Positions 47,776 through 57,473 of a stretch of 64,000 bases of DNA are shown piece after piece. The stretch comes from Thiohalocapsa sp963695445. GTDB taxonomy: Bacteria > Pseudomonadota > Gammaproteobacteria > Chromatiales > Chromatiaceae. The DNA lies in the NCBI GenBank assembly GCA_963695445.1, contig CAVOGV010000007.1:1-64000 (forward strand), read 5' to 3'. The translations under genes and the position numbers were made by a program. The notes under the pieces were generated by a model. It made no database searches, was not told where the DNA came from, and saw only the letters and a list, made by a program, of their open reading frames with translations. Every line of letters starts with the position of its first letter. Within the stretch, counting starts at the first letter, position 1.

Positions 47776-49113
47776 GTGGCTTGGGCGAATCGTGTCATCT
47801 GGTCTGAAGGGCTGTTTCTTAAGCCACACCATTTCCAGCAGCAGGACCGCTATGTCGAATACCTGGTTGCGTCCTCATGCCGCACCGGTGCACCCTTCTC
47901 GTGGGGTATGCGTCGTCTTGGCTTCGACCGGGATCTGCTGGCACTTGGAAAACTCGGTGTGACCGAAGCCGTGGGTCTGCTGCCCGACAATACCCCCGTG
48001 CATGCGCCCGCGAACGATCCGTTGCCTGCGCCGATCGTGCCGGGCGGAGAGGCTGCTGGACAGATCGTCTATTTGGCCCTGCCGTTGCGGCGCCCGAATG
48101 CCCGCGAGAGTGGCGGTCCGGATGATCCGCAATCGATGCTGCGTTATCGGGCCGGCGAAGAAACCGCACGCGACAATACCGGCGACGCTCAGACCGAAGA
48201 GGTATTGGAGGTCGGGCGGCTCGATCTCCGCTTGCTGATGGAGCGCGAGAACCGTGATGGTTTTGCCTGTTGTGGCGTCGCGCGCATCCTGGAGTCGCGC
48301 GCCGATGGGCAGTTGCTGCTCGATCCCGAGTACATTCCACCCTGCGTCGATATCGGCGCCAGCGAGCGCTTGCTCGGATTTGTCGAAGAACTCCTTGGCC
48401 TCTGCGGTCGACGCGCGGATGCCCTGGCCGCGAGGGTTCGAGCCGGCGCGGGCGGCGGCGTTTCTGAGTGGGCCAACTTCCTGCTGCTGCAATTGATCAA
48501 TCGTAGCGAGCCGTCGATCGCTCACTTGGCGGAGATGAGAGGGGGCCATCACCCAGAGACGCTCTATCGCGACTTGTTGCAACTGGCAGGGGAACTGTCG
48601 ACCTTCACCGCCGACGATAAGCGCCCGCCAACGTTTCCGGCTTATCGGCACGAAGATCTCGACGCAACATTTAGCCCCGTGTTTGACGCGTTGCGGGAGT
48701 ACCTGAGCCGGGAGGGCGTGGAACGTGCCATCCCAATCCCGATTCAGGAGCGTAAATTCGGCTTCCGCGTGGCGTTGGTTGCGGACAAGTCGTTGCTCGG
48801 CGACGCGCGATTCGTGCTGGCTGCCAAGGCGAGCGTCGACGCGGAAAAGCTGCGCGGTCGATTTCCCGCCCAGGCAAAGCTCGGGCCAGTCGACAAGATT
48901 CAGGAGCTCGTCAAACTGGCATTGCCCGGCGTTGGTTTGCACGCGATGCCCGTGGCGCCGATGGAATTGCCTTACCACGCGGGCTTTAACTATTTCGAGC
49001 TCGACCGGGGCAGCGAGTATTGGAAGCAGCTCGCGGCCTCGGGCGGATTCGGGATGCACATTAGCGGCGAGTACCCCGACCTGGAATTGGAACTCTGGGC
49101 GATCCGCGCGTAA
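47776..49113 (+). CDS. tssK: T6SS baseplate protein TssK
   Basis: 445 aa from GTG 47776 with GGAG nine bases upstream. Opens WANRVIWSEGLFLKPHHFQQQDRYVEYLV, the family signature, and ends with PYHAGFNYFELDRGSEYWKQLAASGGFGMHISGEYPDLELELWAI (in parts characteristic of TssK C-terminal domain). It links the baseplate to the membrane complex and sits between tssJ and tssL as usual. Confidence 0.94.
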   Translation: MAWANRVIWSEGLFLKPHHFQQQDRYVEYLVASSCRTGAPFSWGMRRLGFDRDLLALGKLGVTEAVGLLPDNTPVHAPANDPLPAPIVPGGEAAGQIVYLALPLRRPNARESGGPDDPQSMLRYRAGEETARDNTGDAQTEEVLEVGRLDLRLLMERENRDGFACCGVARILESRADGQLLLDPEYIPPCVDIGASERLLGFVEELLGLCGRRADALAARVRAGAGGGVSEWANFLLLQLINRSEPSIAHLAEMRGGHHPETLYRDLLQLAGELSTFTADDKRPPTFPAYRHEDLDATFSPVFDALREYLSREGVERAIPIPIQERKFGFRVALVADKSLLGDARFVLAAKASVDAEKLRGRFPAQAKLGPVDKIQELVKLALPGVGLHAMPVAPMELPYHAGFNYFELDRGSEYWKQLAASGGFGMHISGEYPDLELELWAIRA

Positions 49114-49116
49114 ATC

Positions 49117-50481
49117 ATGAGTCACGATGATCCATTCTTTTCCGGTGATGATGGTGGACCAACCGTCATTCGTCCGATACCCGGGGGCAGACGTAACCGT
49201 AGCGCCGCGCCTGCGCCAATGCCCTCGAGCGCGGCAGCATCTGCCGACTGGCATGCGGACCTCGATCTCAGTGCGTCGATAGCGCAGAACCCACTGGTCG
49301 GGTGTGCCTCTGGCCTGCTCGGCGCTGCGGCGCAACTGCGTGGCACCGCCTCGCATCCGAACCCGTCAGCTCTGCTCGACGGGTTGGCGCGACAAGTTCG
49401 CCAGTTCGAGACCTGCGCGCGTGCCAAGGGGATGACCGATGCCGTGGTGCTGCCCGCGCGTTATGTGCTTTGCGCCCTACTTGACGAATCGGTGCTGGAT
49501 ACGCCGTGGGGGAGCGAGAGTGTTTGGGGCGCACGCGGGCTCCTGATCAGCTTCCATAACGAAACCTGGGGCGGCGAGAAGTTTTTTCAGGCGCTGGACC
49601 GCCTGCTTGCGTACCCGAGCGGCAACCTGAATCTGCTTGAGCTGCTCTATCTGTGTCTCGCGTTGGGCTTTGAGGGTCGGTATCGGGTCCGTGACGACGG
49701 ACGCAGCGAACTGGAGCAGGTCCGTGAAAAGCTCTATCTGGCGATCCGAAATCAGCGCGGCGAGCCAGAGCAGGAACTCTCCCCGCATTGGCGCGGCTAC
49801 GGCAAACGTCGCGACCCGCTGATTCACCAGTTGCCACTCTGGGTCCTCGCCGCGATCGCCGGCATCGCACTGCTTGGGCTCTTCAGCGCGTTTACATTCG
49901 CGCTTCACCGCGCGTCCGATCCCGTGTTTGCCGGCCTGGCTCAAGTTGGCAGAGACATCCCGACACCGGTCGCCCCGCGCGAAGCCGTCTCTGTGGTCGA
50001 CGACATCGTCGAGCCGACGACGGTGGGCGCAGCTCCGCTGACATTGCGCATGCTGCTCGCCGACGATATTGCCGCCGATCAGCTGGAGGTCGTCGACCGG
50101 CCCCTTGGGCAAACGGTGATCCTGCGCGGCGACGGATTGTTTTCGTCGGGCCAGGTCGAGATCAGACCAGAATTCACGGAGCGTTTGAAACGCGTCGGAG
50201 CGGCATTGTTGCAGTTGCCCGGATCGGTACTGGTCACCGGACATACCGACAGCGTTCCCATCAGAACCCTCCGATTCCCGTCCAATCAGGTGCTGTCCCA
50301 AGCGCGAGCCGACAATGTGCGCAACCTGCTTGCAGAAGTCATGGGGGGCAGCGCCAGGCTCACGGCCGAGGGGCGTGCGGACACCGAACTGCGTGTGCCG
50401 TCGAGCCCTAAGGATGCGCGCAATCGCCGCGTGGAAATCACGCTGATGCCCGCCGTCTCGCCACGAGCCGGGTCTGAATAG
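49117..50481 (+). CDS. tssL: T6SS inner-membrane protein TssL with OmpA-like domain
   Basis: 454 aa. The DotU-type cytoplasmic domain (residues about 50-220, RYVLCALLDESVLDTPWG, LELLYLCLALGFEGRYRV) precedes one membrane helix (WVLAAIAGIALLGLFSAFTF) and a C-terminal OmpA peptidoglycan-binding domain (VTGHTDSVPIRTLRFPSNQV). This is the extended TssL form in which peptidoglycan binding is built in. Confidence 0.94.
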   Translation: MSHDDPFFSGDDGGPTVIRPIPGGRRNRSAAPAPMPSSAAASADWHADLDLSASIAQNPLVGCASGLLGAAAQLRGTASHPNPSALLDGLARQVRQFETCARAKGMTDAVVLPARYVLCALLDESVLDTPWGSESVWGARGLLISFHNETWGGEKFFQALDRLLAYPSGNLNLLELLYLCLALGFEGRYRVRDDGRSELEQVREKLYLAIRNQRGEPEQELSPHWRGYGKRRDPLIHQLPLWVLAAIAGIALLGLFSAFTFALHRASDPVFAGLAQVGRDIPTPVAPREAVSVVDDIVEPTTVGAAPLTLRMLLADDIAADQLEVVDRPLGQTVILRGDGLFSSGQVEIRPEFTERLKRVGAALLQLPGSVLVTGHTDSVPIRTLRFPSNQVLSQARADNVRNLLAEVMGGSARLTAEGRADTELRVPSSPKDARNRRVEITLMPAVSPRAGSE

Positions 50482-50502
50482 CTGGGCTCTGGTAGAGGCT
50501 GA

Positions 50503-53500
50503 ATGAAAAAGCTGTTCGCATTCATGGGAAAACGCTGGTTTCTGAGCCTGCTCGGAACGCTCGCGTTGGCCTTGTTGGTTTGGTTCGCAGGCGACCTGAT
50601 CGGCATCAGCGGGCGTACGCCGCTGGCGTCTCCGGTGATGCGTTTATCGGTGATCGGCGCCCTGTTCGGTGGTTGGGGGCTTTGGCAGATCGGCGCGGCG
50701 GTGCGTGCGCGGCTACGCAATCGCCAACTCGTCGACCGTCTGGCCGCATCACGAGCGGACGAGGCGGATCCAGCCGAGGCTGCCTCCGCCGAGGAGCTAG
50801 AGACGCTCAACGAGCGCTTTCAAGACGCCCTGCGTTTGTTGAAGGGCTCGGAAGTGCGGAATCGTCTGGGCGGGCGATGGGTGTACCAGTTGCCTTGGTA
50901 TCTCATCATCGGGCCGCCGGGCTGTGGCAAGACGACGGCGCTCTCAAACTCCGGTCTGCGGTTTCCACTGGCGGAGCAGGTTGGCAAGGACCCCATTCAA
51001 GGCGTCGGCGGCACCCGGAACTGCGATTGGTGGTTTGCCGAGGATGCCGTGCTGCTGGATACCGCCGGGCGTTATACCACCCAGGATAGCTACGAACAGG
51101 TCGACAGCGCCGCCTGGCTGGGCTTTCTCGGGATGTTGAAGAAGCATCGCCCGCGGCGTCCCATCAACGGCGTGCTGGTGGCGATCAGCCTGGCGGATCT
51201 GTTGCAGCAGTCTCCGACCGAGCGGGCTGCGCATGCGGTCGCGGTCAAAAAGCGGCTGCAAGAGCTGTACACGACCTTCAAGATCCGTTTTCCGGTGTAT
51301 GTGGTGTTCATGAAGGCGGACCTGGTGGCGGGCTTCATGGAGTACTTCGCCGACCTCGGCAAGGAGGCCCGCGAGCAGGTTTGGGGGACGACACTTGCGC
51401 TGGACTACGAAGGGGTCGGGCCGGCGCCAGTCGACGGACTGCGGGATGAATACAAGGCCTTGGTCGAACGCCTGGCTCAGCGTCGTTTGGCCCGGTTGCA
51501 GGATGAACGCGACCCGCGCAAGCGCAGCCTGATTTTCGCCTTCCCCGAGCAGTTCGCAGCGCTCGAAGAGCCCCTCGACGAGTTCGTGCGCGACGTCTTT
51601 ACCCCTAGTCGTTACGAGGTTCGCCCGCTGTTGCGGGGCGTCTATATGACCAGCGGCACTCAGACCGGGACGCCGATCGACCGCGTACTTGCTGGTATCG
51701 CCGCAAGTTTCGGCCTGGCGAGGCAGGGGCAGCAAGCGTTTGAAGGGACCGGACGCGGCTACTTTCTGGCGCGGCTGTTCCGCGATCTCGTGTTTGCCGA
51801 GGCCGGTCTGGCCGGTCTTAATCCGCGCATGGAGCAGCGTCGCCGTTGGCTGCGCAACGGCGCCTATGCTGGCGCGATCGGCCTGACGTTACTCGCTGCC
51901 GCAGCATGGACCACCAGCTACAGCCGGAATCGCGCCTACACCGAGCAGGTCGACGCTGCACTGGTGGAGATCGATGCGCAGATCGACGCGTTGCCGTTGT
52001 CGGAGCGCGATCCGGTGTCGTTGTTGCCGCTTCTCGACGCGGCACGCAATCTGCCCGGCGGCTATGCCGACCGGGACCGCGGTGCGCCCCTGCTTTCTGG
52101 GCTAGGACTCTATCAGGGCAATAAGTTGGGGCCGGAGGCGGAGCGCGCCTACTTGCGGATACTGCGCAATGCGCTGCTGCCGCCGGTCATGCTCCGCTTG
52201 GAAGACCAGGTGCGCGAAGCCGGCGGTAACCCCGAGTTCCTGTATGACGTGTTGCGCGTGTATCTGATGCTCGACAGCCCGGAGCATTACGATGCCGAGA
52301 CAGTGCAGTACTGGGTCGGTCGCGATTGGGATCGTAACCTGCCGCGAACCACGACCACGGAGCAGCGGGAATCGCTGAAGGATCATCTGCAAGCGCTGCT
52401 CGAGCAGCGCCCGGTGCCTTTGCCGTTGGAACTCGATGGCGGGTTGGTGGCGCAGTCACGCGATATTCTCAGCCGCGAGCCGCTTGCAGAGCGCGTCTAT
52501 GAGCGGCTCAAGCGCGAAGGCATCGGCGCCTCATTTGCTGATTTCTCGATCAGTGATGCGGCCGGAGACTACGCCAAGTTGGTCTTCGAGCGGCGTAGCG
52601 GCCGCCCGCTCACCGATGGCATACCCGCTCTCTACACCTATGACGGTTACCATCAGGGTTTCGCGGAGCAAAGTCAGAGGCTCATCGACGCAACCGCTGA
52701 GGAGACCTGGATTCTCGGTTCACAAGCGCAGTTGGAGCCGGGCTCAGAACGGGCACGCCGCCTGGTCGACGATGTTCGGCTGTTGTACATGCGCGACTAC
52801 GTGACGGCTTGGAACGATTTGTTGCAGGACATCGACATCGTGCCCCCGCGCGATATTCACCACGCGGCCGAGATTGCGCGAATCCTTGCGGATCCGGAGC
52901 AATCGCCGCTCCGGCGCTTGCTGACGGCCGCCGCGAGGCAAACCCAGCTGGATCGACGGCTCGATGAGCCCCAGGCCGGTGATGATGCGGATGCTGCAGC
53001 GTCCCCCGGCTTCCTCGCCCGCGTCGATCGTTACTTCGGCGATGGCGACAAGACAGATGCGTTGGTTGCGGAGGACGAGGCACCCGAGTCCTATGTCACG
53101 CGCCGTTTCAGTTGGCTGCATGATCTGGTGCTAGCGCCGGAGGGGCAGGCCGTTCCGATCGACAAGGCGCTTGGCCTGCTCGACCAGATGCACCTGCAGC
53201 TCAAGTCCGTTGGTGCGGCGGCGAGTTCCGGGCGCGGTGTGCTCGCCGCTGGCGAGAGCGCCGAGATCGCCGACGTGAAGCGCGTGGCGGCCGAGATGCC
53301 CGAACCGGTGTCGCGCGTCATGGCGACCTTGGCGCAGGACAGCGCCGACATCGTATCGGGCGGCATGCGTGCGCAACTGAATCGGATCTGGACAGCGGAG
53401 GTCTTGCCTTTTTGTCGTGAAGCGATCCACGATCGATACCCATTCGATCGTGGCAGCTCGCGCGAGACAACCCTGCACGACTTCGGCCGCCTGTTCGGAC

Positions 53501-54063
53501 CTGACGGGCTGTTCGATGCGTTCTTCAAAGAGAACCTGTCCCAACTGGCTGATACCTCCGGCGTGCGCTGGCGTTGGCTCGGTAGCGGAATTGGCATTTC
53601 CGACGATGTGCTGGCCCAATTCCAGCGTGCGACCGTGATTCGCGAGGCGTTCTTCCTCGGCGGCGGTAAGTTGCCGGCGGTGGAGTTCGAGCTCGAACCC
53701 GTCTCGTTGGATGCCCGGGTGCAGCAGCTCATTCTCGATATCGGCGGGCAGATCGTCGATTATCGGCAGGGCCCGCCGACGACACATCAGTTGAAGTGGC
53801 CGTCGCCATTGGCGCCGGGACGGGTCCGGTTGGTGTTTGTGGATGGCGCCGGCGGACGGCCAAGCGTGACCTATTCTGGTCCCTGGGCTTGGTTTCGGCT
53901 GTTAGACTCAGCCGATATGCGATCGACGCGTCAGCAAGAGCTGTTCCGGGTCGGTTTCTCTCTTGCCGGTTTCAATGCCCAGTTCGACCTGCGCGCGGTG
54001 AGTGTCCGCAACCCGTTCAAATTGAGCGAGCTAAGGGGGTTCCGATGTCCGGACCGCTTGTAG
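50503..54063 (+). CDS. tssM: T6SS membrane-complex protein TssM (IcmF)
   Basis: 1186 aa, uninterrupted. Two N-terminal membrane helices (13-32, 48-68), a cytoplasmic NTPase domain with Walker A GPPGCGKT at 137-144 and GTRNCDWWF, a third helix near 450, then the large periplasmic region that contacts TssJ. It forms the trans-envelope channel with TssJ and TssL. Its C-terminus overlaps the tagF start by 19 bases. Confidence 0.95.
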   Translation: MKKLFAFMGKRWFLSLLGTLALALLVWFAGDLIGISGRTPLASPVMRLSVIGALFGGWGLWQIGAAVRARLRNRQLVDRLAASRADEADPAEAASAEELETLNERFQDALRLLKGSEVRNRLGGRWVYQLPWYLIIGPPGCGKTTALSNSGLRFPLAEQVGKDPIQGVGGTRNCDWWFAEDAVLLDTAGRYTTQDSYEQVDSAAWLGFLGMLKKHRPRRPINGVLVAISLADLLQQSPTERAAHAVAVKKRLQELYTTFKIRFPVYVVFMKADLVAGFMEYFADLGKEAREQVWGTTLALDYEGVGPAPVDGLRDEYKALVERLAQRRLARLQDERDPRKRSLIFAFPEQFAALEEPLDEFVRDVFTPSRYEVRPLLRGVYMTSGTQTGTPIDRVLAGIAASFGLARQGQQAFEGTGRGYFLARLFRDLVFAEAGLAGLNPRMEQRRRWLRNGAYAGAIGLTLLAAAAWTTSYSRNRAYTEQVDAALVEIDAQIDALPLSERDPVSLLPLLDAARNLPGGYADRDRGAPLLSGLGLYQGNKLGPEAERAYLRILRNALLPPVMLRLEDQVREAGGNPEFLYDVLRVYLMLDSPEHYDAETVQYWVGRDWDRNLPRTTTTEQRESLKDHLQALLEQRPVPLPLELDGGLVAQSRDILSREPLAERVYERLKREGIGASFADFSISDAAGDYAKLVFERRSGRPLTDGIPALYTYDGYHQGFAEQSQRLIDATAEETWILGSQAQLEPGSERARRLVDDVRLLYMRDYVTAWNDLLQDIDIVPPRDIHHAAEIARILADPEQSPLRRLLTAAARQTQLDRRLDEPQAGDDADAAASPGFLARVDRYFGDGDKTDALVAEDEAPESYVTRRFSWLHDLVLAPEGQAVPIDKALGLLDQMHLQLKSVGAAASSGRGVLAAGESAEIADVKRVAAEMPEPVSRVMATLAQDSADIVSGGMRAQLNRIWTAEVLPFCREAIHDRYPFDRGSSRETTLHDFGRLFGPDGLFDAFFKENLSQLADTSGVRWRWLGSGIGISDDVLAQFQRATVIREAFFLGGGKLPAVEFELEPVSLDARVQQLILDIGGQIVDYRQGPPTTHQLKWPSPLAPGRVRLVFVDGAGGRPSVTYSGPWAWFRLLDSADMRSTRQQELFRVGFSLAGFNAQFDLRAVSVRNPFKLSELRGFRCPDRL

Positions 54064-54818
54064 CCACGATGAGCGCCGGTGCTTCGGGTCTGTTCGGCAA
54101 GCTGCCGGGACAGGGTGATTTCCTGAGCCGACGCCTGCCGACTGAATTCCTGCAGGTCTGGGACTCCTGGTTACAGACATCGCTTGCCGAGAGCCGGGCC
54201 GCGCTTGGCGACGGCTGGCTTGATGCTTATCTCACAAGCCCGATCTGGCGGTTCGTGCTCACGCCAGGCATCGCTGGTCAATCCGCGTGGGCCGGCTTGA
54301 TGATGCCTAGCGTCGATCGGGTTGGGCGGTACTTTCCGCTCACCGTCGCCTGTCCGTTGCCCGTGGGCGTGAATCCATTTCTGGCTCTGTCCTCGGCAAC
54401 GGACTGGTTCGACACGGCGCAATCGCTGATGCTCGACGCCCTGGAGGGCCTGTTGAGCCTTGACGAGATGGATGCCCGCCTGAATGAACTGGCGCCTACA
54501 CAGGTTCCTTTCTCCAAGCTCTCCGACCCCGATCTGCCCGTCGTCTGTGAGACGCTCGGATGGCGTCTAGGGCTGCCCAATCCGCTGTGCGTGCCGGACG
54601 TGATGCCCGGCCTGCTGCACCGCGCCTTGACCGACGTATTTTTTGCCTACAGCCTTTGGTGGTCGGAAGGCTCCGAGCGGGTCTCGCCATCCTTGCTGGT
54701 TTGTCAGGGCTTGCCCCCCGATCCGGCATTCACAACGCTCTACACGGGCGACTGGTCCGCTGGTCGGTGGTGGAACCTCGAAGACTCGTCCGAGCAGCAT
54801 CGGAGTGAAGCCGTATGA
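54045..54818 (+). CDS. tagF: T6SS-associated protein TagF
   Basis: 257 aa from ATG 54045 with a strong AAGGGGG ribosome binding site. N-terminal signature GLFGKLPGQGDFLSRRLPTEFLQVWDSWLQ, then GVLTPG-like RFVLTPGIAGQSAWAGLMMPSVDRVGRYFPLTV. TagF is a negative post-translational regulator of T6SS that can sequester the FHA protein. An ATGA overlap couples it to pppA. Confidence 0.9.
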   Translation: MSGPLVATMSAGASGLFGKLPGQGDFLSRRLPTEFLQVWDSWLQTSLAESRAALGDGWLDAYLTSPIWRFVLTPGIAGQSAWAGLMMPSVDRVGRYFPLTVACPLPVGVNPFLALSSATDWFDTAQSLMLDALEGLLSLDEMDARLNELAPTQVPFSKLSDPDLPVVCETLGWRLGLPNPLCVPDVMPGLLHRALTDVFFAYSLWWSEGSERVSPSLLVCQGLPPDPAFTTLYTGDWSAGRWWNLEDSSEQHRSEAV

Positions 54819-55552
54819 CTTCCACGAAGCAGAGCATGCGCTGGGTTTCAGCCGGTGCGACACACCCGGGCGTCCGCAGAAGCATGAATCAGGATGCCTT
54901 TCTCGATCGACCCGACATCGGCCTGTGGGCAGTTGCAGACGGTATGGGTGGTCACGCTTCCGGCGATCGTGCAAGCAGCCTGGTCGTCGAGGTGCTCTCG
55001 CGGCTGCCAGCCCCGGAACTGTTGGGACGGTCGGTCCGGCAGGCTGAATGCCTCATCACGGAGGCCAATCGGCGTCTGATCGACGAGGCCGATGCGAGCG
55101 GTGAGGACATCATCGGTACCACCGTTGTCGCGTTGCTGGCGATGGGACATGCTTGCGCCCTGTTGTGGGTTGGAGACAGCCGAATGTATCGCCTGCGTGA
55201 CGATCGACTCGAGCAGCTCACCCAGGACCATACGGAGGTACAACAGTGGGTCTCTGAAGGCAAGCTCTCAGCGGAGCAGGCCGAGTCGCATCCCTATTCT
55301 GGAGTGTTGTCGCGCGCGGTCGGTGCCGAAGACGCGCTGCAGGTCGACTCCGTGATCGAAACACTGATGGATGGCGACCGCTATCTGCTTTGCAGTGACG
55401 GGTTGACCAAGGAACTGACCCACGAGCGGATTCATCAATTGCTCAGCTCCGGAGAGCCCCCGGAGGTCGTACAGGCTCTGGTCGAGAACGCCTGTGCGGC
55501 GGGCGGGCGGGACAACGTGACCGCAGTAGTGGTCGATTTCTTGAATGGGTAA
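54815..55552 (+). CDS. pppA: T6SS PP2C-family phosphatase PppA
   Basis: 245 aa. Metal-binding PP2C motifs are WAVADGMGGHASGD near residue 39, IGTTVVALLAMG, LLWVGDSRMYRLRDD, CSDGLTKELT near 192 and GGRDNVTAVVVDF at the end. It removes phosphate placed by the PpkA kinase on the FHA protein, turning the pathway off. Overlaps tagF by four bases. Confidence 0.93.
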   Translation: MTSTKQSMRWVSAGATHPGVRRSMNQDAFLDRPDIGLWAVADGMGGHASGDRASSLVVEVLSRLPAPELLGRSVRQAECLITEANRRLIDEADASGEDIIGTTVVALLAMGHACALLWVGDSRMYRLRDDRLEQLTQDHTEVQQWVSEGKLSAEQAESHPYSGVLSRAVGAEDALQVDSVIETLMDGDRYLLCSDGLTKELTHERIHQLLSSGEPPEVVQALVENACAAGGRDNVTAVVVDFLNG

Positions 55553-55559
55553 TCTGATC

Positions 55560-55626
55560 TGGACCTAGGTCCAATAACCCGGCAACGAAAAATGCATTCG
55601 TTACCACATCGCCGACGAATGTGGTA
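55560..55626 (+). promoter_or_regulatory. Palindrome and overlapping hairpins between pppA and the autotransporter gene
   Basis: A 14-base perfect palindrome TGGACCTAGGTCCA (55560-55573) begins 7 bp after the pppA stop. Then CATTCGT (55595-55601) can pair with ACGAATG (55615-55621), and TACCACAT (55602-55609) with ATGTGGTA (55619-55626); the two stems share bases and exclude each other. No clear T-run follows, so a simple terminator is unlikely. Confidence 0.4.
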
Positions 55627-55718
55627 CTTTCGCCCGCAGGTTGTCGATTGTCTGCATCAGCGACGTCTGCTTGCCGGTATCGCAAAGGTTGAGTACGAAT
55701 TTAGTGGAGTCGATAAAC

Positions 55719-57267
55719 ATGGTCCTATACCGCAAGGCTATCGGTTCGGGGAAGTTCGAATGCCTTTCTAATAGACCTTCATGTTCTAAGGTTATTTCCA
55801 CGATCTTTGGTCTGTCCGCGCTGTGTCTCCTTCCGCTGCAGGTTGTCGGCCAGACACTGAGCGGCAACGACTCTATCATTGATCCTATGCCTGGGCCGAT
55901 AATTCAGCCGATGCCGGAACCGATGCCCACGCCGGCTGTTCCGGACCCTGACCCTACGGCGGGTTACATCGACGCATTGTCTCAGACCACTGTGAACGGG
56001 GCGATCTTGGGCACGGCGTTGGCAGAGACCTGTGGAACCGGAGACAACGGCAGGCAAGATGCGGCTAACAATCAGCGCTTTCAGAACGATTGCGACCGTA
56101 TCATCCTAGGTGCGAACACCGACGAGGGCGGGTCTGTGCAGGCCCTGACGGATATCGCGGCCGACCAAATTAGCGCGCAGAATTCAGTCGCCGTGAGATC
56201 GGCCAGCCTGGGCGTGTCGATGATCCAGAGCCGGCTCGCGAAGCTGCGTCTTGCCGGTCAGCCCGCCACGGACCCATCCGCCTTTGCCGTTGCCTATCCA
56301 TTCAGTCAACCCGGTCTCGGCCAACCGGTCACCGGCGGTGCCGCTGGCGGTGACCTGACGATGGGGCGGTTTGGCGGCTTCTTGAATGCCCGCTACATCA
56401 CCGGCAACGCGGATACAACCGAGTATCAGCCGGGCTATGACTTCGACGGATGGTCCATGTTAGGCGGTATCGACTACCGCTTTCAGGACAATCTGATCGG
56501 AGGATTATCGGTCCGCTACGCCGACGGCAAGGCCGACTACGACAGCAATCGCGGCGATTTAGAGGGGGATAGCTGGGGTCTGTCACTTTACGGCTCTTAC
56601 AGCATGGATAATGGGCTGTTTTGTCGATGGCCTTGTCGGCTATGCCCAAAGCGATTACGACATGAACCGTCGTATCAACTACACCACGGGCGAATTCGAT
56701 GCAGGAGGCACTACAGTCGACGCCGCTACCGCGACGCAGGTCGCCAAATCCAGTCCCAGCGCGGACGTCTGGAATTTCAACGTTGGCGCCGGCTACACCT
56801 TTTACCGGGACGAATGGTCGATTACCCCTTCTGCGCGTCTGAATTACATAAAGAACGAGGTCGACAGCTATAGCGAGACGATGTCTGATCCGTTCGCGGT
56901 TGGCGGCAGTATGGCATTGGCACTCGATTCGCAGACCTTTACGTCGTTTACTTCGGACCTGGGTGTTGAGGTCGCGCGGGCCATCAGCACCAGCTCCGGT
57001 GTCTGGATTCCGCAACTCCGGATCGGCTGGGTGCATGAATTCGAGAACGGGCAGGAACAAGTGGGTGCTCGTTTTGTAAACGACATCAACAACCAACCCC
57101 TGTTTGTCCTCACGCAGACGCCTGACAGAAACTATGCGGATTTGAGCATCGGCGTCTCCGCCCAGTTCGCAGGCGGTCGCTCGGCGTTTCTCTCCTACAA
57201 CACCTTGCTCGGCTACGAGGACGTCACCTACAACGCCATCAACGCCGGCGTGCGCCTCGAGTTCTGA
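55719..57267 (+). CDS. Autotransporter-like protein with minimal passenger (one frameshift)
   Basis: About 515 aa from ATG 55719 (GGAG ten bases upstream). Signal peptide (ISTIFGLSALCLLPLQVVGQ), a Met-Pro-rich stretch (PMPGPIIQPMPEPMPTPAVP), the same two-cysteine linker as the protein at 36.5 kb (ETC, 19 residues, CDR), IQSRLAKLR, and a beta-barrel ending VRLEF. An extra T in TTTT at 56619-56622 breaks the frame; three T give MDNGLFVDGLVGYAQSDYDM and an intact end. With no folded passenger it may display only a short region, or act as an outer-membrane barrel. Confidence 0.72.
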
Positions 57268-57473
57268 CGACTTACCGGCCGCGGATTCAGTGGCGGCAGC
57301 GGCCTGCCATGGATGGCGCTCGGCCCAAACCGGCGGTGCTGGCTTTCGATAGGCACGGTCCGCCCGAGGCATCGCTGGCTGCTGGAAGAAAGCCGGGGAC
57401 AAATTCGGTTGAGGCGTAGCCAATGAGAATCAGTCCGCTATACTTGCCGCAGCGTCTTGAATAGGTAGCGTAC

